Shown: positions 6,651-15,744 of the stretch, piece by piece | Layout of the letters: each line of letters opens with the position of its first letter | How positions within the stretch are numbered: position 1 is the first letter of the stretch | Assembly: GCA_902776415.1 (NCBI GenBank) | Contig: CACYPY010000016.1 | Span: 1-43,142 of the forward strand | DNA: 43,142 bases | Origin: an uncultured Ruminobacter sp. | GTDB lineage: Bacteria > Pseudomonadota > Gammaproteobacteria > Enterobacterales > Succinivibrionaceae | Direction: 5' to 3' | Program-made: the position numbers and the translations under genes | The notes under the pieces: generated by a model | Seen by the model: only the letters and a program-made list of their open reading frames with translations | The model's database searches: none | What the model was told of the DNA's origin: nothing

Positions 6651-8184
6651 GCTCAATCAGATAGAGAGCGGCGAAAGCCAGCAGCATGCAGAGCACGGAA
6701 ACCGTGCCTCCGGCCTTCATCATGTCCCTGTTGCTCACATCGCCGGTGGCATAGGCCAGGGCATTGGGCGGGGTGCTTATCGGCAGCGTCATGGCGAAGC
6801 TCATGGCCAGGGCCATAATTACCAGGGAGTGGGACAGCTGAATGCCGGTATCGGCGGCATTGGTCAGCACTGCCACGGCAATCGGGATCATGAGGTTGGC
6901 AGCCGCGGTATTGGAGATGAAGTTGGAAAGACCCCAGCCGATGGTGGCCAGCACGGCGATAATCATAAAGCCGCTGAACCGGGAGTAATCCACCATGTGG
7001 GCCAGCTTGTCGGCCAGTCCGGTAGCGCCCAGGGCGTTGCCGATGGCAATGCCGCCGGCGATGAGCCAGATAACGTCCCAGTTCATGCGCTTGATGTCTC
7101 CGGCGGTGAGAATGCCGGTGGCAGTGTAACCCATGAGCGGCACCAGGGCGATAACATAACTGTTAATGCCGTGAAGCTTTTCGGTCATCCAGAGGAGAAT
7201 GGTCAGAGCGAAAATCACGTAAACCACAATTGATTTCCAGTCCTTTTCGAATTTGGAGTCAATGGTAAGAGTGATTTCCCTGGCGCGGAACGGGAACATG
7301 AAATGCAGCACGCACCAGGCGGCGAAGATGCACACGATGGCCATGGGAAAGCACATCATCATCCAGCTCATGAAGCTTATGGAATTTTCTCCGGTGAGGA
7401 AGCTCAGGGCAATGGCGTTGGGAGGCGTTCCCACAGGGGTGGCGATGCCGCCGATGTTCGCGGCGAAGGGTACTGCCAGTACCAGGGCCTTGATGCCGGG
7501 ATCCTTCTTGTCCACGGTGGTCAGCACCGGAGCTATCATGGCCAGCATCATCACGGTGGTGGCGGTGTTGCTCATGAACATGGCAAAGCACCCGGTAATG
7601 CACATGATGCCGAGGGTAACCAGGCTCGGACGTTTTCCGAAAGGCTTAAGCAGAATCTTCGCCAGATTGATGTCCAGCTTGTACTTGGTGGAGGCAATGG
7701 CCAGGGCGAAGCCGCCGAGGAAGAGTATCAGAACCGGGGAGCTGAAGCTGTTCAGCACGGTCTGGTATTTCATAAGGTGGCTGGGATCGGCCTTCTTGAG
7801 ATACTCCCGGATGGGAGTAAAGCCGCCGTCGGAAATGAATATACAGAGTGATCCTATAATGGTGAGCGAAGTGGCGTAAACCGGCATGGGCTCCAGAATC
7901 CAGAGCAGTGCGGCTCCCACGAAAATAACCATGGTAATCTGCTGAATTTCCGTAAGCGGAAGAGCGTCCGGCATCAGGTACGGCAGAAAATAGGTCACTA
8001 TGCAGATAAAGGCAATGAGAAGCAGTTTCAGCAGGTTAATCTTCCTGCCTGCTGCCGCATCCTTCCCGGGGGTTACGCCTCCTCCCTGCGAGGCGGGCAT
8101 TTGATCCTTCTGAACCTCTGCGGGCTGTTCCTTCTGAAGGTCCGCGGGCTGATTCTTCAGAACCTCTGACGATGTATCGGTCAT
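6640..8184 (-). CDS. DASS/SLC13-family anion (dicarboxylate):sodium symporter
   Basis: A 514-residue inner-membrane transporter. The start at 8184 is preceded by AGGAAGG. Residues 1-~55 are a hydrophilic, Gln/Glu/Pro-rich cytoplasmic N-terminus (QPADLQKEQPAEVQKDQ, an imperfect repeat) not usual for the family. Then follow about a dozen hydrophobic helices and the two SNT substrate/sodium-binding motifs of DASS proteins (MSNTATT and ISNTAAA), each followed by a proline-rich VGTPPNA / ISTPPNA hairpin. The family imports succinate, fumarate, malate or related anions with Na+; the exact substrate cannot be read. It is divergent from the DcuB-type gene across a 415-bp control region, which fits a C4-dicarboxylate metabolic locus. 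Confidence 0.92.
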   Translation of the reverse strand: MTDTSSEVLKNQPADLQKEQPAEVQKDQMPASQGGGVTPGKDAAAGRKINLLKLLLIAFICIVTYFLPYLMPDALPLTEIQQITMVIFVGAALLWILEPMPVYATSLTIIGSLCIFISDGGFTPIREYLKKADPSHLMKYQTVLNSFSSPVLILFLGGFALAIASTKYKLDINLAKILLKPFGKRPSLVTLGIMCITGCFAMFMSNTATTVMMLAMIAPVLTTVDKKDPGIKALVLAVPFAANIGGIATPVGTPPNAIALSFLTGENSISFMSWMMMCFPMAIVCIFAAWCVLHFMFPFRAREITLTIDSKFEKDWKSIVVYVIFALTILLWMTEKLHGINSYVIALVPLMGYTATGILTAGDIKRMNWDVIWLIAGGIAIGNALGATGLADKLAHMVDYSRFSGFMIIAVLATIGWGLSNFISNTAAANLMIPIAVAVLTNAADTGIQLSHSLVIMALAMSFAMTLPISTPPNALAYATGDVSNRDMMKAGGTVSVLCMLLAFAALYLIEHVF

Positions 8185-8599
8185 GATTCCTTCCTGTATT
8201 TCGATGAAAAAACGTTTAAAGAAAAACGGTGAAAAAAATTTGTGAGTAATTGTAGTCAACCCCGCTGAAAATGGTTTCTAAATGATTATTGAATCGTGAG
8301 CCCAGCAAAACTTTATCCGGAAAAATCTCTCTGCCGCGGGGCTCCGTTCCCATGAATGTCCGGAACGTCGCGAGATTTTCGGATCCGGGGGGAACGGGGA
8401 ATGGAACGGGGGGGATGCAGCGGGGGGAATACAGAGGCTTTTCCGGATTCGGGATTCCGGGGATTCTTTTTACGGGAATTACAATGAAGGCCGCTTTTTG
8501 TCCCGGCGCGCAATGATAGAATCAGAGAACAGGGCCGGAAATGCGGGACTGGCATCCGGGATCCGGCTTTCCCGACAACATGACAGGAAAGGAAAACTT
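8185..8599. promoter_or_regulatory. Divergent control region of the two dicarboxylate transporters
   Basis: This 415-bp stretch separates two outward-facing transporter genes. On the plus side a -10-like TAGAAT is at 8517-8522, 78 bp before the dcuB start. On the minus side a GTTGACTACAATTAC block near 8243-8260 offers a -10-like TACAAT for the DASS gene. No clean FNR (TTGAT-N4-ATCAA) or CRP site was found, although oxygen or catabolite control would be expected for such genes. The middle part (8360-8460) is G-rich and featureless. Confidence 0.4.
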
Positions 8600-9934
8600 A
8601 TGCTGATAGCGGAATTTATTTTTATGCTGCTCATGCTGTACATCGGCAGCAGATTCGGGGGCATCGGTCTCGGACTGGTATCCGGAATCGGTCTCATGAT
8701 CGAGGTCTTTGTGCTCAGAATGCCCGTGGGACACGCCCCGGTGGACGTCATGCTGATAATCCTGGCGGTGGTGGGCTGCGCGGCCGTGCTGGAGGCCTCG
8801 GGCGGGCTCAAGTTCATGCTGCAGATTGCCGAGAAGGTTCTGAGAAAGCATCCCCGGCGCATTACCTTCCTGGGCCCCCTGGTAACCTTCCTGCTCAGCA
8901 TCATGCTGGGCACCGGTCATGCGGTCTACACCATCATGCCCATTATCGGGGACATTGCCCTCAAAAACAGAATCCGCCCGGAACGTCCCATGGCAGCGGC
9001 CTCCGTGGCCTCACAGCTGGCTCTTACCGGTTCTCCGATATCGGCGGTGGTGGCCTGCTATCTCGGCCGGGATGTCATGCAGATCCCCGGACTCGAAAAC
9101 ATCACCCTGGTGGACATTCTGATGGTCACCTTTCCGGCCACGCTTCTGGGAGTCATTGCCATGGCGATATATTCCAATTTCCGCGGCGCGGAGCTGGATG
9201 ATGATCCGGAATTCAAAAAGCGGATGGAGGATCCGGAATTCCGGGAGCAGATCAGTTCTTCCGGCAAGACCACGCTTGACGAAAAGCTCCCGAAGGAGGC
9301 CGGAATTGCGGTGGGGATTTTCCTGCTGTCCCTGGTGCTTATCTTCATCATTGCCGTGTTCCCGTCCATAAGAACCATCGGCGAGGGGGCAAAGCCCATT
9401 TCCATGGGGGTGGTCATTCAGATGGTGATGCTGGCCTTCGGCGCCGTTATCATGATTGCCTCAAAAACTCCGGTATCGAAGGTGCCCAACGGCGTGGTGT
9501 TCAAATCCGGCATGACCGCCTGCATCGCCATCTTCGGAATTGCCTGGATGTCCGATACCTATTTTGCCTATGCCATGCCGTCCTTCAAGGCGGCTATTAC
9601 CGATATGGTCAATCAGTATCCCTGGACCTTCGCCTTCGCGCTCTTTGCCGTATCCGTGGTGGTGAACTCCCAGGCAGCCACCGCCAAGATTCTCCTGCCG
9701 GTAGCCGTGGCCATCGGTCTCCCGGCCCAGACGGTAATCGGGCTCATGCCGGCCACCTATGCCTACTTCTTCATTCCCAACTATCCGTCGGACATTGCCA
9801 CCGTGAACTTCGACAGAACCGGAACCACAAAGATCGGGAAGTGGTACTTCAACCACTCCTTCATGGTTCCCGGCCTTATCGGTGTCACCGTGGCCTGTCT
9901 CGCGGGGCTCGGACTGGCCAGGGTTTTCATTTAG
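8600..9934 (+). CDS. dcuB: Anaerobic C4-dicarboxylate transporter, DcuB-like
   Basis: A 444-residue polytopic membrane protein of the Dcu family. ATG 8600 has AAGGA at 8589-8593. It matches the DcuB pattern as I recall it: PVDVML near residue 45, LEASGGLKFMLQIAEKVLR, GTGHAVYTIMPII, IRPERPMA, and a C-terminal YPSD...FDRTGTTKIG...NHSF segment. DcuB exchanges fumarate or other C4-dicarboxylates for succinate during fumarate respiration, so it suits an anaerobic succinate producer. DcuA is the alternative, but the GHAVYT and RPERPMA segments and IQM helix favour DcuB. Upstream is the shared control region; downstream is an unrelated gene with its own promoter. Confidence 0.9.
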   Translation: MLIAEFIFMLLMLYIGSRFGGIGLGLVSGIGLMIEVFVLRMPVGHAPVDVMLIILAVVGCAAVLEASGGLKFMLQIAEKVLRKHPRRITFLGPLVTFLLSIMLGTGHAVYTIMPIIGDIALKNRIRPERPMAAASVASQLALTGSPISAVVACYLGRDVMQIPGLENITLVDILMVTFPATLLGVIAMAIYSNFRGAELDDDPEFKKRMEDPEFREQISSSGKTTLDEKLPKEAGIAVGIFLLSLVLIFIIAVFPSIRTIGEGAKPISMGVVIQMVMLAFGAVIMIASKTPVSKVPNGVVFKSGMTACIAIFGIAWMSDTYFAYAMPSFKAAITDMVNQYPWTFAFALFAVSVVVNSQAATAKILLPVAVAIGLPAQTVIGLMPATYAYFFIPNYPSDIATVNFDRTGTTKIGKWYFNHSFMVPGLIGVTVACLAGLGLARVFI

Positions 9935-10023
9935 CCGGAGGCCGGCAGAAGGAATTGCAGCGGGGATTATTGAGATTAATTCGAAGTCCGGTTTTCAAAG
10001 TGCTGACATAATTGAACAGGTCA

Positions 10024-10052
10024 TTACTGTTACGAAGCATATCGGCTATAAT
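10024..10052 (+). promoter_or_regulatory. Promoter of the IS630-derived gene
   Basis: TTACTG (10024-10029) and a consensus TATAAT (10047-10052) are 17 bp apart, 38 bp before the ATG at 10090. The preceding GGC strengthens the -10 context. Confidence 0.5.
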
Positions 10053-10089
10053 CAGCTCACTGCATGCTGTTGTCAGGGAGTCTGATTTT

Positions 10090-11547
10090 ATGCCCAGAGT
10101 GTCCAAACCGTTATATGTCTCTCCTGAAGATTTGGAGGCGTTGAAATCTAATCTTGCCCACGCTGACAGGGAGCTTGCCGAACGCATAAGAATAGTAATG
10201 GCATGCTCCTCGGAAAACAGCAACAGGACAGTGGCCGAACAGCTTCAGGTTAACGAGCATACTGTTGCCAAATGGAAGAAGGCCTATCAGGACAAGGGTT
10301 TAAAAGGCCTGCTTTCGTCTCATGGCGGCGGTCGCAAAGCAAAGTATGACGCAACGAATCTCGAACAGGCTGTATCATTACTGATATCCCCGTCCGGAGA
10401 AAATGCAAACACAGTCCGGACGCTCAAAGCGCTGGCTGACGAAACCGGAGCTTCGGAGTATCAGATATCGCTCATTCTTAAGAAGCTGAACATCTCTCTC
10501 AGCCGGAATCATGCATGGAATTATCAGACATCAAAGACTGGCAGCTATCCGGGTTCTGCCGAAATCACGGGGATTTACCTGACCGGCAGGCAGTGCGCCA
10601 TTGTAGCTGCTTACCATAATAACGGCATAATCACTTCTTCGGGAGAGTTTTACACCGGTAATCGCAACCTGGCCCTTAAGCCGGAACAATCTGAGGACTG
10701 TCTCAGCTGCAATGATGTAATGACGGAATGCGTTTTTTACCGGAATGACAGGGATGAAACTGAAACGCTGGAAGGTTTTATCAAAAGGCTTGTAAATGAA
10801 GCGCTGTCTTGTCCGGCATCAGACACAGACACCAATGCCGAAGAAGATGCTGCCGGCAGAGAAAGTCCCATAACAATCGGGGTGTTTGTTTTTTCCGGAG
10901 AACCGTTTACCAGTCATCAGATATGGCCTTCCAATGTTGATTATTGCAGTTACAGTGACAGGAAGGAATGGCTGACTCGGATGCATAGCTGGTTTGGCGC
11001 CAGATCATCCGGGGCGGCATTGATGGCGCTTGAAGATACGATGGAAACAATCAGCCGTTATCTTGATCGCAGCAGCGAATGCGGCTGTACCCCGTTTATC
11101 TGGAGCAGTCATATTATCAGGACAGGATCGGAGCGGGCTTTTGAACAGACATCGGAGATTCCTGAGATATCTTCTGCAGCAGAGACAGCAGAGTCTGTTT
11201 CCGATAAAGCCTCTGCTGACAGCGGCTCTGACTCGGATAACGGCCGCCGCAGTCTGTTAAGCCTGTATGAGAACATTGATAAAAACGATGCCGTGCAGTC
11301 AGGATTTATCTTCTTTGCCAAAGGAAAGGACGGCATCGAGTTCGGGTCAGTGGTCAATGACAGTCCGATGCCGGAATCCGATTTCGGATTTAACAGCGAG
11401 GAAGAGTTCCTGAAAGGAATGAATAAGCTTGAACAGCAGATGCTGTCCATGCGGGATAAAGCCGGCATTGCAGCCACGGGATTGTACATCAGCCAGGTCA
11501 AAAAAAAAAGAAAAAGTAACAGGCCTTTTAAGACAGTACGTGGCTGA
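10090..11547 (+). CDS. IS630-type transposase-derived protein lacking the DDE triad
   Basis: A 485-residue protein; ATG 10090 follows AGGGAG (10075-10080). Residues ~1-145 keep the IS630 bipartite helix-turn-helix (RTVAEQLQVNEHTVAKWKKA; a second one near KALADETGASEYQISLIL). The rest aligns in outline with IS630: a GIYL strand, a SH after the second strand, and EWLTRMHSWFG...PFIWSS, the counterpart of the usual SWLNQVERWF...PFVWTA. All three acidic catalytic positions appear lost: AAYHNN replaces the strand-1 Asp, VFSGEPF the second Asp, and MHSWF replaces the final Glu. Acidic inserts (~245-260, ~355-385) and an extra ~90-residue C-terminus are present. The frame is long and intact with its own promoter, which points to domestication, perhaps as a DNA-binding regulator, rather than decay. 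Confidence 0.75.
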   Translation: MPRVSKPLYVSPEDLEALKSNLAHADRELAERIRIVMACSSENSNRTVAEQLQVNEHTVAKWKKAYQDKGLKGLLSSHGGGRKAKYDATNLEQAVSLLISPSGENANTVRTLKALADETGASEYQISLILKKLNISLSRNHAWNYQTSKTGSYPGSAEITGIYLTGRQCAIVAAYHNNGIITSSGEFYTGNRNLALKPEQSEDCLSCNDVMTECVFYRNDRDETETLEGFIKRLVNEALSCPASDTDTNAEEDAAGRESPITIGVFVFSGEPFTSHQIWPSNVDYCSYSDRKEWLTRMHSWFGARSSGAALMALEDTMETISRYLDRSSECGCTPFIWSSHIIRTGSERAFEQTSEIPEISSAAETAESVSDKASADSGSDSDNGRRSLLSLYENIDKNDAVQSGFIFFAKGKDGIEFGSVVNDSPMPESDFGFNSEEEFLKGMNKLEQQMLSMRDKAGIAATGLYISQVKKKRKSNRPFKTVRG

Positions 11548-11665
11548 ATCGGAGCCCGGAAGATTTCCTTTCCGGTTTTCCGTTCATGCGGAAAAGTAAT
11601 CCTGCCCGGTTATCCCTGTCATTCCTGCAAAGAGTGGTCCTTTAATTCAGTTTACGGAGGTATTT

Positions 11666-13084
11666 ATGGGCCTTTTTTCCCTTATTGCTCAGGCTCTGAC
11701 ACACGACAAAATCGGAATGGCCGCAGCCCTGAGACCGGGGAATATCGTGGCCTTTGGAAGATACCCCGGAGGCGGTGCCGGGACAGCGGAGATTCTGGAA
11801 TGGCGGGTACTGGCTTCTGACGGCCGGAAGGCACTCCTCCTTGCGGAGCGTTCTCCTGCCTCAAGACCGTATCATCACGGGCTCGCGGCAGCCGAATGGG
11901 AGAACTGCGACTTAAGACAATGGCTGAACCGGGAGTTTTTTGAAGAAGCCTTTACCGGTCCCGAGAAAAAACAGATCCTCGATGCATCTTCGGTAAGTGC
12001 CGGTGATATCTTTTCCGGCGGTTCTTCAGCTGTCAAAAATCAGTTTCCCGAAAATACCCCGCATGTCCCCGGAGATCGGGTTTTTGCACTGAGCGAAGCT
12101 GAGGCACGGCGCTGTTTTGACAGAGCAGAAGAGGCGCGATGCCCGGATTTTTATGAGGACGCCCGCACCGGCTCAGGAACCGGCAATGGTTCCGGATGGT
12201 GGCTCAGATCGCCGGGACGTCTTGCCGGATGCGTTGCATATGTTGATGCCAGAGGATGTCTCAGAGAACATGGCACCAACGTGTTTATGCCGGGAATTGC
12301 AGTGCGGCCCGCGATATGGATAAGACCTGACGGCCCTCTGACAGTGCTGAGAACGGCGGAAAACGGGGAGCAGAAGACTTCTTCGGGGCTTAAATTCGCA
12401 GGGCGGGAATGCGGCAGCACGCCGGAATTTCAGGAGTCTTCCGCAGAAACAATGCCGGTTTTTAAGCTTGAAGGCACGGTGCCGGGAGCGATCCGTTCCG
12501 ATGCGGATATGACGACGGTAAACCGGGAAGTCGCGGAGACCGCTTTTAAAAAGCAGAAGAGAAACCTCACTCTTTTCCTGAAAAACCGGGGTTTCAAAAA
12601 ATACAGGACCAATGCCTATATCAGAAGGAATGCTGTCGATGTCCTAGAGTACCTGAATCTGCAGAAGGAGCAATACGGCTCGAAAACCCTGACCGTAAAT
12701 TATGCGCTGATTCCTCTTTATGTGCCCCATGACTTTCTGTCCTTTGATTTGGGGGACCGGCTGGGAATGCTGATATGCGGAAGGGATGTCTGGTGGGATT
12801 TCGCAAATGACAGGGTTGCCGAAATCAGCTTTCGGAACATCATGAAGGCCGTGGACGAGATTTTGCTGCCGTGGTTTCTGAAACATGCTTCCGGGGAGGC
12901 AATAAAAACGGAGCTTCATAAGCTGAAAAACGAGGCAGCATCGTATGGCGGCGGACTCTCGGATAATCAGCGGAACTGGCTTGAATGTCTGGACAGATCT
13001 TCTTTCGATCCCGAAATCATCAGGAGAAATCTGGAGGTGTTCGGGATAGCCGGACTGCAACCATGGAAGAGTGTTTCTGACTGA
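11666..13084 (+). CDS. DUF6273 - DUF4304 fusion protein
   Basis: A 472-residue protein; ATG 11666 with ACGGAGG (11654-11660). The N-terminal half (~25-225) has the DUF6273 signature: IVAFGRYP..., WRVLASDGRKALLL, an LRQWLNREFF helix, then GWWLRSPG and a terminal AVRPAIWI. The C-terminal half (~290-470) resembles DUF4304: a basic FLKNRGFKKYR segment, VLEYLNLQK, YALIPLY, and an end rich in helices. DUF6273 modules usually occur in secreted or surface proteins of gut bacteria, yet no signal peptide is visible here. Neither domain has a settled function. The fusion is unusual, and there is no obvious operon partner. Confidence 0.7.
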   Translation: MGLFSLIAQALTHDKIGMAAALRPGNIVAFGRYPGGGAGTAEILEWRVLASDGRKALLLAERSPASRPYHHGLAAAEWENCDLRQWLNREFFEEAFTGPEKKQILDASSVSAGDIFSGGSSAVKNQFPENTPHVPGDRVFALSEAEARRCFDRAEEARCPDFYEDARTGSGTGNGSGWWLRSPGRLAGCVAYVDARGCLREHGTNVFMPGIAVRPAIWIRPDGPLTVLRTAENGEQKTSSGLKFAGRECGSTPEFQESSAETMPVFKLEGTVPGAIRSDADMTTVNREVAETAFKKQKRNLTLFLKNRGFKKYRTNAYIRRNAVDVLEYLNLQKEQYGSKTLTVNYALIPLYVPHDFLSFDLGDRLGMLICGRDVWWDFANDRVAEISFRNIMKAVDEILLPWFLKHASGEAIKTELHKLKNEAASYGGGLSDNQRNWLECLDRSSFDPEIIRRNLEVFGIAGLQPWKSVSD

Positions 13085-13296
13085 AAGGGCCGATCCGGAG
13101 TGAGTGCATGCCTGAGGCCGGTTTCTTCGGGAGTGCTTCCCCGAGCGGTACTGCGCTGCGGGCACGGGGGTTAATCAGGAAATCCCGGATCCGGCCGCAG
13201 GCACTGTCTTTCGGAATGAATAAACCGGAACAGCCTCTTCATCATGATTCGGCTGTTTCCAGGCATTTACGCCCGGGACCCCGGCCGGACTTCGGG

Positions 13297-13911
13297 CTAT
13301 TTCCGCTTCAGATCTTCCTGTGCCAGTTTGCCAAGGCAGGTGCGGATATTTCCGGAGAGGTCGTCCAGGGATGTCTTCCAGGCCCTGTTGAGAGCTTCTA
13401 CCAGATTATCATATCCGTCGCCGTTCTGGTTTTCCGTACGGGAGATGCTGCCGTGGCAGACAAGTTCCCGGCCCCGGGTGATCTGCCAGTCGAATTCCGT
13501 ATGTACGGTGCCGTCGTAAATGCCCCGGAAATCCCGGACGTTCATCTGCAGAACCGGGCAGTCGTCCCGTCCCTGAATGCAGATGCTTTCTCCGAAGCTG
13601 TATTCCGGAAGGTTTTTCCGGAGCCGGAGCACCAGCGAATTGGACAGAATGCTGCCGAGACTGGCAATCCACCGGTTGCGATTGGTCTGAGTGACCTCGT
13701 TGGGGCCGGTCTGGAACAGAATCGACTGGCCGTCCAGATAGTCGGGAAGCGTTACGTTGTTGATTCGTACCGGTTTTCCGGAACCGGCATCCTCGGACTG
13801 CCGGGTAAAGCCGTCCAGATCGTAGTAATGGTAGATGCTGTCAGTGCCCGAGGAGCAGCCGGCGGTAATTGCCAGGGCTGCAGTCAGGGAAAGAATTGCG
13901 GGGAGTCTCAT
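13297..13911 (-). CDS. pqiC: PqiC-type outer-membrane lipoprotein (ABC-type transport auxiliary)
   Basis: A 204-residue lipoprotein with signal MRLPAILSLTAALAITAGC; the lipobox is ITAGC. The YYDLD opening, VTLPDYLDG, and the RWIASLG...L segment are typical of the PqiC/YmbA (LptE-like fold) family. PqiC sits in the outer membrane as the cap of the PqiB tunnel. Its ATG overlaps the pqiB stop (ATGA, 13911-13908), so the two are translationally coupled. It is the last gene of pqiABC. Confidence 0.88.
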   Translation of the reverse strand: MRLPAILSLTAALAITAGCSSGTDSIYHYYDLDGFTRQSEDAGSGKPVRINNVTLPDYLDGQSILFQTGPNEVTQTNRNRWIASLGSILSNSLVLRLRKNLPEYSFGESICIQGRDDCPVLQMNVRDFRGIYDGTVHTEFDWQITRGRELVCHGSISRTENQNGDGYDNLVEALNRAWKTSLDDLSGNIRTCLGKLAQEDLKRK

Positions 13912-15575
13912 TTCTTCTTGTTCTCCTTTTTGCCGGCGGGAACGGGATCCTGGCGGTCGTATGAGAATACCAGGGAGTTGGTCTTTTCGTTTACCTTGCT
14001 GACCACGGGCTTGACCCCCTTGAGGGTGCTGTTAAGCTCCTTGACGGCAAGGGACAGATCCCGGTACAGGGCGGAATCGCTGCTGTAGGATCCCAGAATG
14101 GTCTGCACCTCCCGGAGGGTGTTCAGCATTTCCTGGGACACGTTTTCCTTATGAAGCTTTTCCGCAATGGCATTGATATTGCCGGTGAGGGCGTTGATTT
14201 CCAAAGCGGTGTTCTGGAAGTTCTTCAGGAGCTGATTGACGTTGTTTGCCAGATCCTCCATGGGCAGGGTGGCCAGCTTGTGGGTGAATCTGCTCAGATC
14301 GTCCTGAATGGTGTTCAGACTCTTGTCCAGGGACGGAATAACCTGATAGCCGTGGTACGGAGCATTAAAGACAATCCGGTTGGCGGAAGCGGGATCCACG
14401 TCGCTCTGGAGATCTATGCACTTCTTCCCGGTGAGGATGCTCATGTTTTCGACGGAAGCCGTGAGATTCTTGTTCCTTATCAGATTGTCGATGTCCTGCC
14501 GGATTTCCTCGATGCTTTCCAGGGAGCTCTTTTCAAAACGTTCCTGCTGAATGCTGATGAGCACGGCGGTGTATTTCGAGTAGTCGTGGAAAATGCGGTA
14601 ATTCTCCGGGAAGTAGGGCATCTTTTTGACCACCCCGACCTGAACCCCCTTGAAGAACACCGGGGATTCGGCCTGGAGGCCCCGATCCGGATAGGGCAGG
14701 AAAATGATGTAATTGAGAGAACGGTTCTGGGCATAGGTGGGAACAATGCTGAGACGGTCGTTATAGAGAACAAAGACGTGATCGTTGGCCACGTGGACGT
14801 CGTCATCCTCGTTCAGATTCCCGCCCTCGATATTGTCAAAGCTGATTCCCCCGCTGATGATGTTTTCCACGGAGTCGGTGTCAACCTTGAGTCCGTCGGT
14901 GCCCATGGAAAATGTAATGCCGCTGGAGATCCAGAACTTGGTTCCCGAGTCGATGAGCCTGGAATACGGTTCGGGGACGAAGACCCGGTAGGTCATGATC
15001 TGCTTGTCAAAATCATAGTTGGCATCCAGAACATGTCCGGCCTCAATGCCCTTGAATTTCAGGATGCTGCCGGGAGAGACCTTTTTCAGGGACTCGGAAT
15101 GCAGTGTCAGGTAAAGGCCCCGGTCATCAGTGGCCAGAGGAGGATCGTCCAGTACGGTGAACATCCGTGCCGGCTTGGGGCTGTTGCCGGGAGAAAGCTC
15201 GATATAGTAGCCCGAGAGCAGGGTGTCCAGACCGGAGACCCCCTGCCGATCGATGCGCACCTTCTGAATCCAGAAACGGGAATCATCCCGTATCAGATCA
15301 TCGGTTCCCGGATTCATACGGGCAATGGCCACCACGTTATTGCGATCCGGGGACAGGGAAATGCTTTCGATTTTGCCCACATTCACGCTGAGGGCCTTGA
15401 TGGCGGTTTTGCCGGCCTCAATGCCGTCCGCCTTGGACAGAATCAGAGTGATTTCCGGTCCCTTGTTGAAGTGGGAGCGGTATATCAGAGTTCCCGCGAT
15501 TATCAGGGCGACGATGGGAACAGTCCAGATAAAGGAATAGAGCTTTTCCTTTTTTACGGTGAGGATCTTATCCAT
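13908..15575 (-). CDS. pqiB: PqiB, MCE-domain periplasmic tunnel protein
   Basis: A 555-residue protein with one N-terminal membrane anchor (FIWTVPIVALIIAGTLIY) and three MCE domains (starting near residues ~38, ~155 and ~280; e.g. ITLILSKADGIEAGKTAI, GSILKFKGIEAGHV, SPVFFKGVQVGVVKKM). A long C-terminal helical region (~430-535) follows, which in PqiB builds the needle reaching the outer membrane. The family moves lipids or protects the envelope between the two membranes. Length and order match the Escherichia coli operon. A 169-bp gap separates it from pqiA, longer than usual, but no promoter was picked out in it. The tail is Lys-rich. Confidence 0.93.
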   Translation of the reverse strand: MDKILTVKKEKLYSFIWTVPIVALIIAGTLIYRSHFNKGPEITLILSKADGIEAGKTAIKALSVNVGKIESISLSPDRNNVVAIARMNPGTDDLIRDDSRFWIQKVRIDRQGVSGLDTLLSGYYIELSPGNSPKPARMFTVLDDPPLATDDRGLYLTLHSESLKKVSPGSILKFKGIEAGHVLDANYDFDKQIMTYRVFVPEPYSRLIDSGTKFWISSGITFSMGTDGLKVDTDSVENIISGGISFDNIEGGNLNEDDDVHVANDHVFVLYNDRLSIVPTYAQNRSLNYIIFLPYPDRGLQAESPVFFKGVQVGVVKKMPYFPENYRIFHDYSKYTAVLISIQQERFEKSSLESIEEIRQDIDNLIRNKNLTASVENMSILTGKKCIDLQSDVDPASANRIVFNAPYHGYQVIPSLDKSLNTIQDDLSRFTHKLATLPMEDLANNVNQLLKNFQNTALEINALTGNINAIAEKLHKENVSQEMLNTLREVQTILGSYSSDSALYRDLSLAVKELNSTLKGVKPVVSKVNEKTNSLVFSYDRQDPVPAGKKENKKK

Positions 15576-15744
15576 CTCTTGGTATCTCCTGGAATTAAAA
15601 AATTCTGCCGGCTATTTTCAGCCGGTCCTGCCGCGCTGCCGTTCTTTTGGGCCGCGCCGTTATGTTCTTTCTGTCAGTTTCCTGTTTTTCGGAATCTGTT
15701 TCGCGAGCCCTGCCGGGGAACCTCCGGGAGACCCCCGGTGCCCG

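Noticed and set aside
8185..8599. FNR or CRP site between the two dicarboxylate transporters
   Set aside because: Only partial half-sites such as TGATTATTGAAT near 8283; no palindrome good enough to call.
8600..9934. DcuA instead of DcuB
   Set aside because: The GTGHAVYT, RPERPMA and IQM segments fit DcuB better, although the split between the two is by memory and not by a tree.
13108..14088. Long plus-strand frame opposite pqiC and the end of pqiB
   Set aside because: It lies antisense to clear pqiC/pqiB coding sequence and has no recognisable domain; codon bias on the real strand keeps the opposite frame open.
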